In this document: positions 52,712-62,528 of the stretch, in pieces
Layout: each line of letters starts with the position of its first letter
Numbering within the stretch: position 1 is the first letter of the stretch
DNA from: Sphingobium chungbukense
GTDB lineage: Bacteria; Pseudomonadota; Alphaproteobacteria; Sphingomonadales; Sphingomonadaceae
NCBI RefSeq assembly: GCF_001005725.1
Contig: NZ_LBIC01000003.1
Span: forward strand, 1 to 64,000
Length of the DNA: 64,000 nt
Reading direction: 5' to 3'
The notes under the pieces: generated by a model
Told to the model about the DNA's origin: nothing
Database searches by the model: none
The model's input: only the letters and a program-made list of their open reading frames with translations
Translations under genes and position numbers: made by a program

Positions 52712-54025
52712 TTACCCTTCGTAGATCGGGAAACGGGCGCAGAGGGCCGACACGCGCTCGCGCACATTGGCTTCCACGGCGGCGTCGCCATGCTCACCAT
52801 GATCGCGCAGCCCTTCCAGAACGTCCGCGATCATGTCGCCAATGGCTTCAAATTCCGCCACTCCGAACCCGCGCGTCGTTCCCGCGGGGGAACCCACGCG
52901 GATACCGCTGGTCTTGGTCGGCGGCAACGGGTCGCCCGGCACGCCATTCTTGTTGCAGGTGATGAAGCTGCGCTCCAGCGCCTCGTCCGCATCCTTGCCC
53001 GAAATGCCATAGGGGCGCAGGTCGATCAGCGCCAGATGCGTGTCGGTGCCGCCGGACACCACGGCCAAGCCGCGCTGCTCCAGCTTGCCCGCCAGCGCCT
53101 GGGCATTGGTGACGATCGCCTGGGCATAGGTCTTGAATTCGGGACGCAGCGCCTCGCCGAAAGCCACCGCCTTCGCCGCGATCACATGCATCAGCGGCCC
53201 GCCCTGAAGGCCGGGGAACACCGCCGAATTGATCTTCTTCGCGATGGCTTCGTCATCGGTCAGGATCATGCCGCCACGCGGACCGCGCAGGGTCTTGTGC
53301 GTGGTGGTGGTCACGACATGGGCATGGCCGAAGGGGGTGGGATGCGCGCCACCGGCCACCAGCCCTGCAAAATGCGCCATGTCGACCATCAGCAGCGCAC
53401 CCACCTTGTCCGCGATCGCGCGGAACCGCGCGAAGTCGAGGTGACGCGGGTAGGCCGAACCGCCAGCGATGATCAGGGTCGGCTTGGCCTCGATCGCCTG
53501 CGCTTCCAGAGCGTCATAATCGATGACATGCGTGTCCTCGCGCACGCCATATTGCACGGCATTATACCATTTGCCCGACAGCGCGGGCTTGGCGCCATGC
53601 GTCAGGTGGCCACCGGCGTCGAGCGACAGGCCCATGATGGTGTCGCCCGGCTTGGTCAGCGCCAGCATCACCGCGCCGTTCGCCTGCGCGCCCGAATGGG
53701 GCTGCACATTGACGAAGCCGCAGTTGAAGATCTGCTTCGCCCGGTCGATGGCCAGTTGCTCGACCTCGTCCGACGGCGCGCAGCCCTGATAGTAACGCTT
53801 GCCCGGATAGCCTTCGGCGTACTTGTTGGTGAAGACCGAACCCTGCGCCTCCAGCACCGCCCTGGACACGATATTTTCCGAAGCGATCAGTTCGATCTGG
53901 TTCTGCTCGCGCTTCAGTTCCCTGGTGACGCCCGCGAAGACCGCCGGATCGGCATCGGCCAGGCTGCGCGTGAAATAGCCTTCCGAACGGATTTCGGACA
54001 GGGGGGAGAGGGTGGCTGTGCTCAT
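52712..54025 (-). CDS. glyA: serine hydroxymethyltransferase
   Basis: A 437-residue PLP enzyme that interconverts serine and glycine with tetrahydrofolate. The PLP-lysine motif [16 protein letters not shown] and family blocks [29 protein letters not shown] and [15 protein letters not shown] are all present. Part of an rpiB-glyA-nrdR-trmJ run on the minus strand. Confidence 0.98.
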   Translation of the reverse strand: MSTATLSPLSEIRSEGYFTRSLADADPAVFAGVTRELKREQNQIELIASENIVSRAVLEAQGSVFTNKYAEGYPGKRYYQGCAPSDEVEQLAIDRAKQIFNCGFVNVQPHSGAQANGAVMLALTKPGDTIMGLSLDAGGHLTHGAKPALSGKWYNAVQYGVREDTHVIDYDALEAQAIEAKPTLIIAGGSAYPRHLDFARFRAIADKVGALLMVDMAHFAGLVAGGAHPTPFGHAHVVTTTTHKTLRGPRGGMILTDDEAIAKKINSAVFPGLQGGPLMHVIAAKAVAFGEALRPEFKTYAQAIVTNAQALAGKLEQRGLAVVSGGTDTHLALIDLRPYGISGKDADEALERSFITCNKNGVPGDPLPPTKTSGIRVGSPAGTTRGFGVAEFEAIGDMIADVLEGLRDHGEHGDAAVEANVRERVSALCARFPIYEG

Positions 54026-54036
54026 GCAAAGTCTCC

Positions 54037-54474
54037 TTACAGCGCAGGCTGGGACAGTTTCTCGACGCGGCCAGCATGGCGGCCACCGCCGAATTCGGTG
54101 GAAAGAAAGGCGGCGACGCAGGCCTTGGCCATGTCCACGCCAGTCAGGCGCGCGCCCAGGGCAAGGACGTTGGCGTCATTATGCTCGCGTGAGAGCGCCG
54201 CCGACAGAGGTTCCGAAACCAGTGCGCAACGACAGGCGGGGTTGCGGTTGACGGCGATCGAAATACCGATCCCCGATCCGCACAGCGCAATGCCACGCTC
54301 GGCGGCGCCCGATGCCATGGCTGTCGCCAGCTTGTAACCGAAATCGGGATAATCCACGCGGTCCGCGGTTGCCGGACCCAGGTCATCGACCTCATGGCCT
54401 TCGGAGCGCAGCCAGTCTGCGAGTTCCGCCTTCAGATCGACGGCGGCGTGATCGGAAGCGAGGGCTATTTTCAC
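54037..54474 (-). CDS. rpiB: ribose 5-phosphate isomerase B
   Basis: A 145-residue LacAB/RpiB protein: [37 protein letters not shown] (catalytic Cys loop) and [15 protein letters not shown]. It interconverts ribulose 5-phosphate and ribose 5-phosphate. 11 bases upstream of glyA on the same strand. Confidence 0.95.
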   Translation of the reverse strand: MKIALASDHAAVDLKAELADWLRSEGHEVDDLGPATADRVDYPDFGYKLATAMASGAAERGIALCGSGIGISIAVNRNPACRCALVSEPLSAALSREHNDANVLALGARLTGVDMAKACVAAFLSTEFGGGRHAGRVEKLSQPAL

Positions 54475-54576
54475 GGCTAAGTTGTCCTGTCACGCAAAAG
54501 GTGATTCGTTCTCGCGCCTATTAGGGGGTGCGCTGCAATATTGCCACCGTCCACCTGCCAACCTATGGCCTGCCTC

Positions 54577-54774
54577 ATGGCAGGCACGATTTTATCCATA
54601 TTGATGCTGGCGGGCATGGCGCTGACCGGGGGCGGCATCTACGCCGTCGTGAAGAAACGCGACCGCAAGCGTGGTACATTGATGATCGTCGCGGGGCTGG
54701 TGATGTTCGCCAATGTCGCCATCACCGCCATTCCCGGCCCGGATCTTCCCATGCTGGAAAACGGCGGCCGTTAA
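54577..54774 (+). CDS. small two-helix membrane protein
   Basis: A 65-residue protein from the ATG at 54577 (MAGTILSILMLAGMALTGG). Two hydrophobic helices (1-22 and about 34-50) are separated by a basic turn (VVKKRDRKRG). In-frame ATGs at 54541 and 54565 are possible. No family named. The convergent HPP gene ends 4 bases inside its stop region. Confidence 0.6.
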   Translation: MAGTILSILMLAGMALTGGGIYAVVKKRDRKRGTLMIVAGLVMFANVAITAIPGPDLPMLENGGR

Positions 54775-55856
54775 ACCCGGAGTGCCAAGGCGGTCAGCAG
54801 ATCGGTCTGGGTGATGAGGCCGCGCAGCATCCGGTCGTCATCCACCACGATCGCCTCGCGCCGCTTTCCACCCGTCAAGGGACGCAGCAGAGCCGCCACC
54901 GGCGTATCGACATGCACGACATAAGGTGCCGAAGCGATGTCACGCGCGCGCTCACCCTGTCGTGCGAGGTCCAGCGGGCCCACCACGCCATGCACGCGCC
55001 CGCCATTGTCCAGCACCGGCAAGGACAGCAGCCGCCGGTCATGGAGCAATTCCCGCACCTCGGCCACCGGCTGGCCTTCCCGTACGGAGATCACGTCGCG
55101 CGACATGATCTCGCCGCAACGCAGCCGGCCATGGGTCCGCTCGGCTGCGCGCATCTCCGCATCGTGCAGGACGGCCTGTAAGTCGGCGGCATCGACGTCC
55201 AGTGCCTCGCCATAGGCGCGCAGTGCTTCCTCGACATCCTGCTCCGACGGCGTGCGCAGCAGGGGAGCGGGGTCGCTCGTGTCGTGGGGACTGGGCGCCT
55301 TCGACACGATATGGGGGTAATTATGCCCCACCATGCGATGGAACAGGATCGCAACGGCCACGAGCAGCGCCGTGTTCACCGCCACCGGTATGAAGGCGAA
55401 CAGGTAGCTTGGCGCGCCATGGGTGGCGCCCAGCACCGTCGATAGCGCAATCGCGCCGCCCGGGGGATGAAGGCAACGGAAGAGCGACATGGCTCCAATC
55501 GCGAATCCGACCGCCAGCGCGGCCGCGATCGTCGGATCGGAGATCAGCTTCGCCACGGTGATCCCAGCCAATGCCGATACCACATTGCCGCCAAGGACCG
55601 GCCAGGGCTGGGCCAGCGGACTGGCTGGAACAGCGAAGAGCAGCACGGCCGAAGCGCCCATCGGCGCCACCAGCAGCGGATGGGCGATCCCGTTCCCCAG
55701 CATCAATCCGCAGAGCAGGCCGGTGACGGCGATCCCGCCAATGGCTCCGCTCGCCGCCTTCAACCGGTCCAGAAAGCCCGGCCCTGCCGGTGCAGGAATG
55801 AAGGCGCTGTAATAGCGGCTCCAGATCAGGCGGACGTCATTCTTTGGTTCGCTCAT
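54771..55856 (-). CDS. HPP-family membrane protein with CBS pair
   Basis: A 361-residue protein. The N-terminal HPP domain has four or more membrane helices and the naming motif LHPPGGAIALS, with MGASAVLLFAVP and SPLAQPWPVLGGN. The C-terminal part holds two CBS motifs (EIMSRDVISVREGQPVAEV, GGKRREAIVVDDDRMLRGL) that bind adenine nucleotides. The substrate is unknown; some HPP proteins transport nitrite. The ATG at 55856 starts MSEPKNDVRLIW. Confidence 0.88.
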   Translation of the reverse strand: MSEPKNDVRLIWSRYYSAFIPAPAGPGFLDRLKAASGAIGGIAVTGLLCGLMLGNGIAHPLLVAPMGASAVLLFAVPASPLAQPWPVLGGNVVSALAGITVAKLISDPTIAAALAVGFAIGAMSLFRCLHPPGGAIALSTVLGATHGAPSYLFAFIPVAVNTALLVAVAILFHRMVGHNYPHIVSKAPSPHDTSDPAPLLRTPSEQDVEEALRAYGEALDVDAADLQAVLHDAEMRAAERTHGRLRCGEIMSRDVISVREGQPVAEVRELLHDRRLLSLPVLDNGGRVHGVVGPLDLARQGERARDIASAPYVVHVDTPVAALLRPLTGGKRREAIVVDDDRMLRGLITQTDLLTALALRV

Positions 55857-55991
55857 GCCGGGCGCCGCTAAGGCGGCTGATCTTTCAGGCCAAGCGCGAA
55901 TTTTCTTCGGCGCTTCAATATCTGCTTGCCGCGCCGCAAAAGAAAAGGGGCCGCCGCAGCAGCCCCTCATTCTCTTAAATCCCGGCCGAAC

Positions 55992-56648
55992 TCAACGGAT
56001 CGGCGAATCCGGCGACAACCGCATGTCGAGATAATTGTCGACCGACTTCATCAACTGCTCCAGCTCATGCTCGAAAAAGTGGTTCGCGCCACGGATTTCG
56101 TCATGATGGATGGTGATGCCCTTCTGGGTGCGCAGCTTGTCGACCAGCTTCTGCACGGCGCTGGCGGTCACGACCTCGTCGGCCGTCCCCTGCACGATGA
56201 TGCCCGAGGAAGGGCAGGGCGCCAGGAAGGAGAAGTCATACATGTTCGCCGGCGGCGCGACCGAGATGAAGCCCCGGATTTCCGGCCGCCGCATCAGCAA
56301 CTGCATGCCGATCCACGCGCCGAAGGAGAAGCCGGCGATCCATGTCGTCTGCGCCTCCGGATGGAAGCTCTGCACCCAATCGAGCGCGGCGGCGGCATCG
56401 GACAGTTCGCCAATGCCGTTGTCGAACGTGCCCTGGCTGCGCCCTACGCCGCGGAAGTTGAACCGCAACACCGCGAAACCGCGCCGCACGAAGGTCTTGT
56501 AGAGCGCCTGTGTGATGCGGTCGTTCATCGTGCCGCCACCCTGGGGGTGGGGATGCAGGATCATCGCGACCGGTGCGCGGGGGCGGGGCGGGGGACTGAA
56601 GCGGCCTTCGAGGCGACCTTCGGGACCGGGAAAGATTACGTCGGGCAT
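55992..56648 (-). CDS. alpha/beta hydrolase
   Basis: A 218-residue hydrolase. HPHPQGGGTMND oxyanion region, FNFRGVGRSQG, nucleophile elbow GFSFGAWIG, then GTADEVV (Asp) and GANHFFEH (His). Divergent from the two cysteine desulfurase genes and often found next to them in alphaproteobacteria. The substrate is unknown. Confidence 0.88.
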   Translation of the reverse strand: MPDVIFPGPEGRLEGRFSPPPRPRAPVAMILHPHPQGGGTMNDRITQALYKTFVRRGFAVLRFNFRGVGRSQGTFDNGIGELSDAAAALDWVQSFHPEAQTTWIAGFSFGAWIGMQLLMRRPEIRGFISVAPPANMYDFSFLAPCPSSGIIVQGTADEVVTASAVQKLVDKLRTQKGITIHHDEIRGANHFFEHELEQLMKSVDNYLDMRLSPDSPIR

Positions 56649-56789
56649 GGCACCTGTTATGGTTCTGGGCGGCCCAACCCCAAAACAGGGCGAGCCGCGA
56701 ATGGAGACGGCGCAGCATCATATGCTGGCGCTGCGCGACAGACCGCCTATATAGAAGTCGCCACCATTTCCGCAATCAATGAGTGTTTC

Positions 56790-57827
56790 TTGGGCCGCAC
56801 TTCCGACCGTCTCTATCTGGATCATGCCGCCACCACGCCCATCTTGCCCCAGGCGAAGGCCGCGATGGTCGCGGCGCTGGAAAGCTGGTCCAACCCCTCC
56901 AGCCCGCATGGCGACGGCAGGGCCGCCCGCGCCGCGCTGGAGGATGCCCGCCGCCGGATCGGCGGTGCGCTGGGGTGGGACGGGCCGATCATCTTCACCT
57001 CCGGCGCCAGCGAAGCCATCGCCATCGGCCTGACCCGCGCCAAGGCGAAGCGCATCCTGACCTCGCCGGTGGAGCATGATTCGGTCCTGCGCGTCACCCC
57101 ACGAGCCGAAAGGCTGAACGTGACGACGGAAGGCCGCATCGCCTTCGGTCGCCCTTTGGATGAGGCACTGTTCGCTGTCCAGCACGTCAACAACGAAACC
57201 GGCGTCATCCAGCCCCTGAAGGAAATGGATCGTCAGGGCACGATCCTCTTTGCCGACTGCGCGCAGAGCGCCGCCAAGCTCCCGCTCCCCGACGCCGATA
57301 TGATCGCCATCAGCGCGCACAAGTTCGGCGGTCCTCCGGGCATAGGCGCGCTGCTCATCAAGGATCTCGCCCTCATCCATGCCAGCGGCGGTCAGGAACA
57401 GGGCTATCGCGCAGGCACCGAGAATCTTCCGGCCGTTCTAGCCATGGCCGCGGCGCTCGAAGCCCGCACCGACTGGCTTCCCCGGGCCGCTGCCCTCCGC
57501 GCCAGACTCGATGCCGCGATCGAAGCGTCGGGCGGCCAGATCGTCGCCCGTGATGCGCCGCGCATCCCGACCATCGCCAGCTACCGTATGCCCGGCGTCT
57601 CCGCGCGCGCCCAACTCATCCAGTTCGATCTTGTGGGCATTTCCGTCTCGGCGGGCAGCGCCTGTTCCTCCGGCTCGCTCAAGACCAGCCACGTGCTCCA
57701 CGCCATGGGCTGGGACGAAGCGCAGGCGGGCGAAGTCATCCGCGTCAGTTTCGGCCCCGGCACCTGCGAAGCCGACATGGATCGCTTCATCGCCCAATGG
57801 ACCCGCATGGCGGCCCGCGCCCGATGA
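56790..57827 (+). CDS. cysteine desulfurase-like aminotransferase, first of a tandem pair
   Basis: A 345-residue class V aminotransferase. No ATG fits; I chose the TTG at 56790 (LGRTSDRLYLDHAATTP). PLP lysine in SAHKFGGPPG, catalytic cysteine in SAGSACSSGSL. It releases sulfur from cysteine as a persulfide for Fe-S cluster or tRNA thiolation work. Its stop overlaps the start of the second desulfurase (ATGA). Confidence 0.85.
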   Translation: MGRTSDRLYLDHAATTPILPQAKAAMVAALESWSNPSSPHGDGRAARAALEDARRRIGGALGWDGPIIFTSGASEAIAIGLTRAKAKRILTSPVEHDSVLRVTPRAERLNVTTEGRIAFGRPLDEALFAVQHVNNETGVIQPLKEMDRQGTILFADCAQSAAKLPLPDADMIAISAHKFGGPPGIGALLIKDLALIHASGGQEQGYRAGTENLPAVLAMAAALEARTDWLPRAAALRARLDAAIEASGGQIVARDAPRIPTIASYRMPGVSARAQLIQFDLVGISVSAGSACSSGSLKTSHVLHAMGWDEAQAGEVIRVSFGPGTCEADMDRFIAQWTRMAARAR

Positions 57828-58912
57828 CCGTCTATCTCGATTATCAGGCGACCACGCCTCTTGCGCCCGAAGCCTTTGACGCCATGGTCCCGCTGCTCCG
57901 CGACCAGTTCGCCAACCCCCACAGCCCGCACCGCCTGGGCCGTGCCGTCACCGCGCAGGTGGAAATCGCCCGCGCCGAAATCCTCAAGCTCCTGCCCGAA
58001 GGCGGCCGTCTCCTCTTCACCTCCGGCGCCACCGAGGCGCTGAACATGGCGATCCAGGGCGCCCCGCCCGGCGGCATCGTCACCATCGCGACGGAACATG
58101 CCGCCGTCCTCGACACGGTCGAGGCACAGGGCAGGGCAGGGCGCGACATCACCATCCTCCCCGTGGGCACCGACGGCCTCGTCGACCTGGACGAAGCCGC
58201 CAGGGCCATCCGCCCCGGCGTGGCGCTGGTCGCGGCGATGCTGGTGAACAATGAGATCGGTGTCATCCAGCCCATCGCCGAGCTCGCGGACCTCGCGCAT
58301 AGGGCGGGCGCGCTGTTCCTGTGCGACGCGGTGCAGGGCTATGGCCGCGTGCCCATCCCGGACTCATGCGACATGATCGCGATCAGTGCCCACAAGATCC
58401 ATGGGCCCAAGGGCATTGGCGCGCTCTGGTTGCGGGATGGCGTGACCCTGACCCCCATCATCCATGGCGGCGGACAGGAAGGGGGCCTGCGTTCCGGCAC
58501 CCTGTCGCCTGCCCTCTGCGCGGGTTTCGGCGCTGCCGCCCGTCTGATGCGCGAGCGCGCGGAAACCGACAGCGCCCATGTCGAATCGCTCTGGACAGCC
58601 GCCCGCGCCCTCTTTTCCCGATGGACGCTCAACGGCAGCGCGGATCGGCGCTATCATGGCAATCTGAACCTCCGCCGGGCGGGAGTCGACGGCGCAAGAT
58701 TGCTCTCCGATTGCCGCAATGTCGCTTTTTCGCTTGGCAGCGCTTGCGCAAGTGGGTCCGGGCGGCCTAGCCATGTGCTTCGCGCACTCGGCCTGTCAGA
58801 CGCCGAGGCGCGTGGATCGGTGCGAATCGGCTTCGGCCGGTATACGACGCTGGCCGAACTGGAGGATGCAGCAGGGATAGTGAATGAGGCAGCCGAAAGG
58901 TCGGCGCCGTAA
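57824..58912 (+). CDS. cysteine desulfurase (IscS/NifS-like), second of pair
   Basis: A 362-residue protein (MTVYLDYQATTPLAP). PLP lysine in SAHKIHGPKGIGAL, the catalytic Cys in LGSACASGSGRPSHV. Related to but clearly diverged from the preceding protein, and coupled to it by a 4-base overlap. The ferredoxin gene follows after 18 bases, which points to Fe-S cluster assembly. Confidence 0.9.
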   Translation: MTVYLDYQATTPLAPEAFDAMVPLLRDQFANPHSPHRLGRAVTAQVEIARAEILKLLPEGGRLLFTSGATEALNMAIQGAPPGGIVTIATEHAAVLDTVEAQGRAGRDITILPVGTDGLVDLDEAARAIRPGVALVAAMLVNNEIGVIQPIAELADLAHRAGALFLCDAVQGYGRVPIPDSCDMIAISAHKIHGPKGIGALWLRDGVTLTPIIHGGGQEGGLRSGTLSPALCAGFGAAARLMRERAETDSAHVESLWTAARALFSRWTLNGSADRRYHGNLNLRRAGVDGARLLSDCRNVAFSLGSACASGSGRPSHVLRALGLSDAEARGSVRIGFGRYTTLAELEDAAGIVNEAAERSAP

Positions 58913-58930
58913 ATCGGGGAACGTCGCACC

Positions 58931-59266
58931 ATGACCAGGGTAGTCTTCATCAGTGCGGATGGAGAGCATAAGCAGGAAGTCGAAGCGCCGGCGGGATCGG
59001 TCCTGCTGGATGTCGCCCAGGCGGCCGGCCAACCGCTGGAAGGCACCTGCGAGGGGCAGATGGCCTGCTCCACCTGCCATGTGATCGTCGATGCCGCCGA
59101 TTTCGCGAAGCTCAAGAAGGCTAGCGAGGATGAGGAAGATATGCTCGACCTCGCCGCCGCCGCGACCCGTACCAGTCGCCTGTCCTGCCAGATCGTGCTG
59201 GATGAGAAGCTTGAAAGCCTGACGGTCCGCATTCCCGGCGAATTCAACAATATGCAGGGGATGTGA
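58931..59266 (+). CDS. [2Fe-2S] ferredoxin of the ISC type
   Basis: A 111-residue ferredoxin with adrenodoxin-type ligands: CEGQMACSTCHVIV (Cys set) and a fourth Cys in RLSCQIVLDEKLE. It delivers electrons for Fe-S cluster assembly, in line with the two upstream cysteine desulfurases. Confidence 0.93.
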   Translation: MTRVVFISADGEHKQEVEAPAGSVLLDVAQAAGQPLEGTCEGQMACSTCHVIVDAADFAKLKKASEDEEDMLDLAAAATRTSRLSCQIVLDEKLESLTVRIPGEFNNMQGM

Positions 59267-59269
59267 ATT

Positions 59270-60199
59270 TTGCCCAAGCGCCTGATTCTCGCGTCCCTGC
59301 TGCTCGCGGCCTCGGCGTCGGCGCAGCAGGAAACCCCGCGCCAGTCGCTTCTGCCGCCCGCGCCACGTTACATGGTCAGCGAATCGGCGATGAAATCCGT
59401 TCGCAATCCCAAGGAGATCGAGGCCGAAACCGGCGGCCGCCTGGGCGTGGCGCTGGTCGACAGCAAGGGGGCGCTGATCCTGGGCTTCAACCGGGATGAG
59501 CGCTTTGCCATGTGCTCGACCTTCAAGGCGCCGCTCGCCGCCGCCGTCCTGACGGGCGCGGAAGGCGGCAAATTCGGGCTCGAAGGCCAGATCAGCTTCA
59601 CCAAGGCCGACCTCCTCGACTATGCCCCGGTCGTCAGGAAGAACGCCAAGCGCGGCCGCATGTCGATGGAGGAGCTGGCCGCCGCCGCGGTGGAAGTCAG
59701 CGACAACAGTGCCGCGAACCTGCTGCTCCCGATGATCGGCGGCCCTGAAGGCCTTACCCGATATGTCCGCGCCCACGGCGATATGGTGACGCGCCTCGAC
59801 CGCACCGAGCCGGCTCTCAATGAAAATGCCGAGGGTGACGAGCGCGACACCACCAGCCCCGCCGCCATGGCGGGCCTGATGGGCCGCCTGATCTTCCGTG
59901 ATCTGAAGCCGGAAAGCGCCGAAAAGCTGCGCGGCTGGCTCAATGCCAGCACCACCGGCGGCAACCGCATCAAGGCGGGCCTTCCCAAGGACTGGATTTC
60001 CGGCAGCAAGACCGGAAGCTGCGGTACGGCCTATAATGACGTCGCCCTGGTGAAGGCCCCTTCGGGCGAGGAATATATCCTCGCCATCTATCTCGACCGG
60101 CCCACCGTCGATGCCAAGGGGGCCGAGGCCGCGATCGCCGAAACCGCCCGCGCAGCCCTGGATTTCGTTAGAAAGGCGCAGAAAACGGGACTCGAATGA
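59270..60199 (+). CDS. class A beta-lactamase
   Basis: A 309-residue exported serine beta-lactamase. Signal peptide to about residue 18 (ASLLLAASASAQ), STFK at 83-86, SDN at 144-146, EPALN at 180-184 and KTG at 247-249. All the class A catalytic motifs are intact. It starts at a TTG 3 bases after the ferredoxin stop, so it is probably read with the ferredoxin transcript. A chromosomal gene in core context, not on the ICE. Confidence 0.92.
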   Translation: MPKRLILASLLLAASASAQQETPRQSLLPPAPRYMVSESAMKSVRNPKEIEAETGGRLGVALVDSKGALILGFNRDERFAMCSTFKAPLAAAVLTGAEGGKFGLEGQISFTKADLLDYAPVVRKNAKRGRMSMEELAAAAVEVSDNSAANLLLPMIGGPEGLTRYVRAHGDMVTRLDRTEPALNENAEGDERDTTSPAAMAGLMGRLIFRDLKPESAEKLRGWLNASTTGGNRIKAGLPKDWISGSKTGSCGTAYNDVALVKAPSGEEYILAIYLDRPTVDAKGAEAAIAETARAALDFVRKAQKTGLE

Positions 60200-60266
60200 A
60201 ATCCGCCTCGCCGGAAGTCGATCTTCTAGGCCCTTGCCTTCCCTTGCACCTTTCGCCATATGCCGC

Positions 60267-60361
60267 GCCGGGAGTCGGGCGGACGTAGTCGTCGCGAACC
60301 TGGTCAGGTCCTGACGGAAGCAGCCACAGTGATTTCGCTGCGGGTCGTTCCGGCTCCCACC
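60267..60361 (+). ncRNA. ffs: signal recognition particle RNA (4.5S type)
   Basis: GGTCAGGTCCTGACGGAAGCAGCC (60302-60325) matches the conserved SRP-RNA loop that binds Ffh. GGGAGTCGG (60270-60278) pairs with CCGGCTCCC (60350-60358) to close the long hairpin. It stands just before dnaX, the usual place in alphaproteobacteria. Ends are approximate. Confidence 0.9.
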
Positions 60362-60469
60362 TCCACATGATCGCGGCGTCGGCCGGTCGCATCCGGCGGC
60401 GAAACAAATCCCGCCCTTCAAAGGCTTTCCGGCTTCGACAGCCTCGCTCCAAGCCGCTAGACTGACCGA

Positions 60470-62079
60470 ATGTCCGATTCACCCCAGCCCTATCGCGTCC
60501 TCGCGCGCAAATACCGCCCGCGCAATTTCCGCGAACTGATCGGGCAGGATGCCATGGTCCAGACACTGGGCAATGCCATCCGTCGCGGGCGCCTGGCCCA
60601 TGCCTTCCTGATGACGGGCGTGCGCGGGGTGGGCAAGACCTCCACCGCCCGCCTGATCGCCAAGGCGCTGAATTGCATCGGCCCGGACGGGCAGGGCGGT
60701 CCCACGATCGATCCCTGCGGGGTCTGTGAACCCTGCATGGCGATCGCCGAAGGCCGCCACATCGACGTGGTGGAGATGGACGCCGCCAGCCATACCGGCG
60801 TCGACGACGTGCGCGAGATCATCGAGGCAGTGCGCTATGCCGCCGTCTCGGCCCGCTACAAGATCTACATCATCGACGAAGTCCACATGCTGTCCAAGAA
60901 CGCGTTCAACGCGCTCCTGAAGACGCTGGAGGAACCCCCCGCGCATGTGAAATTCCTGTTCGCCACGACCGAAGTGAACAAGGTGCCGGTGACTGTCCTG
61001 TCGCGTTGCCAGCGCTTCGACCTGCGCCGCATCCCGGCGGAACTGCTGGCTTCCCACTTCGCCCATGTGGTCGAGGCGGAATCGGTCGCCGCCGAGCCCG
61101 ATGCGCTGGCCCTGATCGCGCAGGCCGCCGAAGGCTCCGCCCGCGACGGCCTCTCGATCCTCGACCAGGCGATCGCCCATGCGGAAATGGGCGAAGGCGC
61201 GCCCATGGTCACCGCTGCTCAGGTCCGCGAGATGCTGGGCCTGTCCGATCGCGGATCGACCCGCCGTCTGCTGGGGCTCTTGCTGGAGGGTGACACCGGC
61301 GCACTGCTCGGTGCCGTCCGCGACCAATATGCGCTGGGCGTCGAGCCGCTGTCGTTGATGCGCGGGCTGCTCGAACTGGTCCATGCCGTCACGCTGGTCA
61401 AGGCGGGGCGCGACATCGCCAATCCTGGCCAGTCCGCCGAGGAACGCGAAGCGCTGGCCGATTGGGCCTCGCAATTGGGTTTCCCGCCGTTGCACCGCCT
61501 CTGGCAGCTTCTGCTCAAGGGCCATGACGAGGTCGCGAGCGCCGCGCTCCCGATCGAAAGCTGTGAAATGGCGCTGCTGCGCGTGATGCACGCGGCGACC
61601 ATGCCCGATCCGGGCGAGATCGCCCGCCTGCTGCGCGAAGGTGTTCCTGCTGCCACCGCCGGTCAGGCGCCCGCAGCGGCGGCGACGTCAGGCGCGCCCG
61701 CCACTCAACTCCCCGCCAGCTTCGAGCAACTGATCGAAGCCTTCTGGCAGCGCGGCAAGGGGCAGCTCGCGCAGGAACTGCATGATTGCGTCGGCGTTGT
61801 CCGTTATACCCCTCCGGAACTGGACTATGTGCCGGCGCCTTCGCTGCCGTCGGATTTCGCCGGACGACTGGCCCCGGCCCTGCGCGAGGTCACCGGAACG
61901 GCCTGGCGCGTCACCCCGGTCGAAGGCCCGCCGCGCCGACCCTGCTGGAACAGGAGATGCGCAAGGCGGCGGAGACCCGCGCGGACATCATGGAAACCCC
62001 GGTGGTCAAGGCGGCGATGGCCGCTTTCCCCGATGCCGAGCTCAGCGATGAGCTTGAACAATGGAGTGCAGAGCAATGA
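60470..62079 (+). pseudogene. dnaX: DNA polymerase III tau subunit DnaX, with a frameshift near the 3' end
   Basis: Residues 1 to about 486 are in one frame: RVLARKYRPRNFRELIGQ, Walker A TGVRGVGKTST (49-59), zinc cysteines CIG...CGVCEPC, IIDEVHMLSKNAF, TTEVNKVPVTVLSRCQRFDLRR. After WRVTPVEGP the true end (APTLLEQEMRKAAETRAD ... ELEQWSAEQ) lies in another frame and stops at 62079 with an ATGA overlap with ybaB. The shift maps to 61928-61930, where one extra base would restore it. The frame that ignores the shift runs to 62326 through ybaB and is unlikely. Only the last 50 or so residues, in the region that binds the polymerase alpha subunit, are affected. Confidence 0.9.
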
Positions 62080-62399
62080 AGGATCTGAACGAAATATTGG
62101 GCATGGCGAGCCGCGTGCAGGAGGAACTGCAACGCGCGCAGGACAATCTCGACAAGATCGAGGTGGAGGGCGCGGCAGGCGGCGGCCTGGTGAAGGTCCG
62201 CGCTTCGGCCAAGGGGCGCATCACCGGCGTTTCCATCGACGACAGCCTGTTGGCCGTGTCGGAAAAGCAGATGCTGGAGGACCTGATCGCCGCCGCCTTC
62301 AACGATGCGCGGAAAAAGGCCGATGAAGTTTCCAGCGCCGAAATGGGCAAGATGACCGCCGGATTGCCGCTGCCCCCCGGCTTCAAGCTGCCTTTCTGA
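62076..62399 (+). CDS. ybaB: YbaB/EbfC nucleoid-associated protein
   Basis: A 107-residue protein (MKDLNEILGMASRVQEELQ) with the YbaB core VKVRASAKGRITGVSIDD and the end KMTAGLPLPPGFKLPF. It binds DNA as a dimer. It follows dnaX with a 4-base overlap, the classic dnaX-ybaB pair. Confidence 0.93.
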   Translation: MKDLNEILGMASRVQEELQRAQDNLDKIEVEGAAGGGLVKVRASAKGRITGVSIDDSLLAVSEKQMLEDLIAAAFNDARKKADEVSSAEMGKMTAGLPLPPGFKLPF

Positions 62400-62528
62400 T
62401 CAAAACTGTGGCAGATCAGCCCTTATTCATCATTCCGGATCGATAAGGCATGATTGAACCATGCGACGAGCATCCCCATAAAGGCGATGAACCGCATGAC
62501 TGGGTGGAATGAACACCCCGGAGAGTGA

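Noticed and set aside
51584-54337. 917-codon plus-strand frame across trmJ, nrdR and glyA
   Set aside because: Crosses three conserved minus-strand genes; no domain.
55926-56789. Upstream extension of the first cysteine desulfurase by nearly 290 codons
   Set aside because: It would run antisense through the alpha/beta hydrolase gene; the family length starts near the TTG at 56790.
61919-61940. Programmed ribosomal frameshift in dnaX as in E. coli
   Set aside because: No A-rich slippery heptamer, and the place is near the C-terminus rather than at the tau/gamma boundary.
62080-62326. dnaX read straight on to 62326
   Set aside because: It would overlap almost all of ybaB in the wrong frame; the conserved DnaX end lies in the other frame and stops at 62079.
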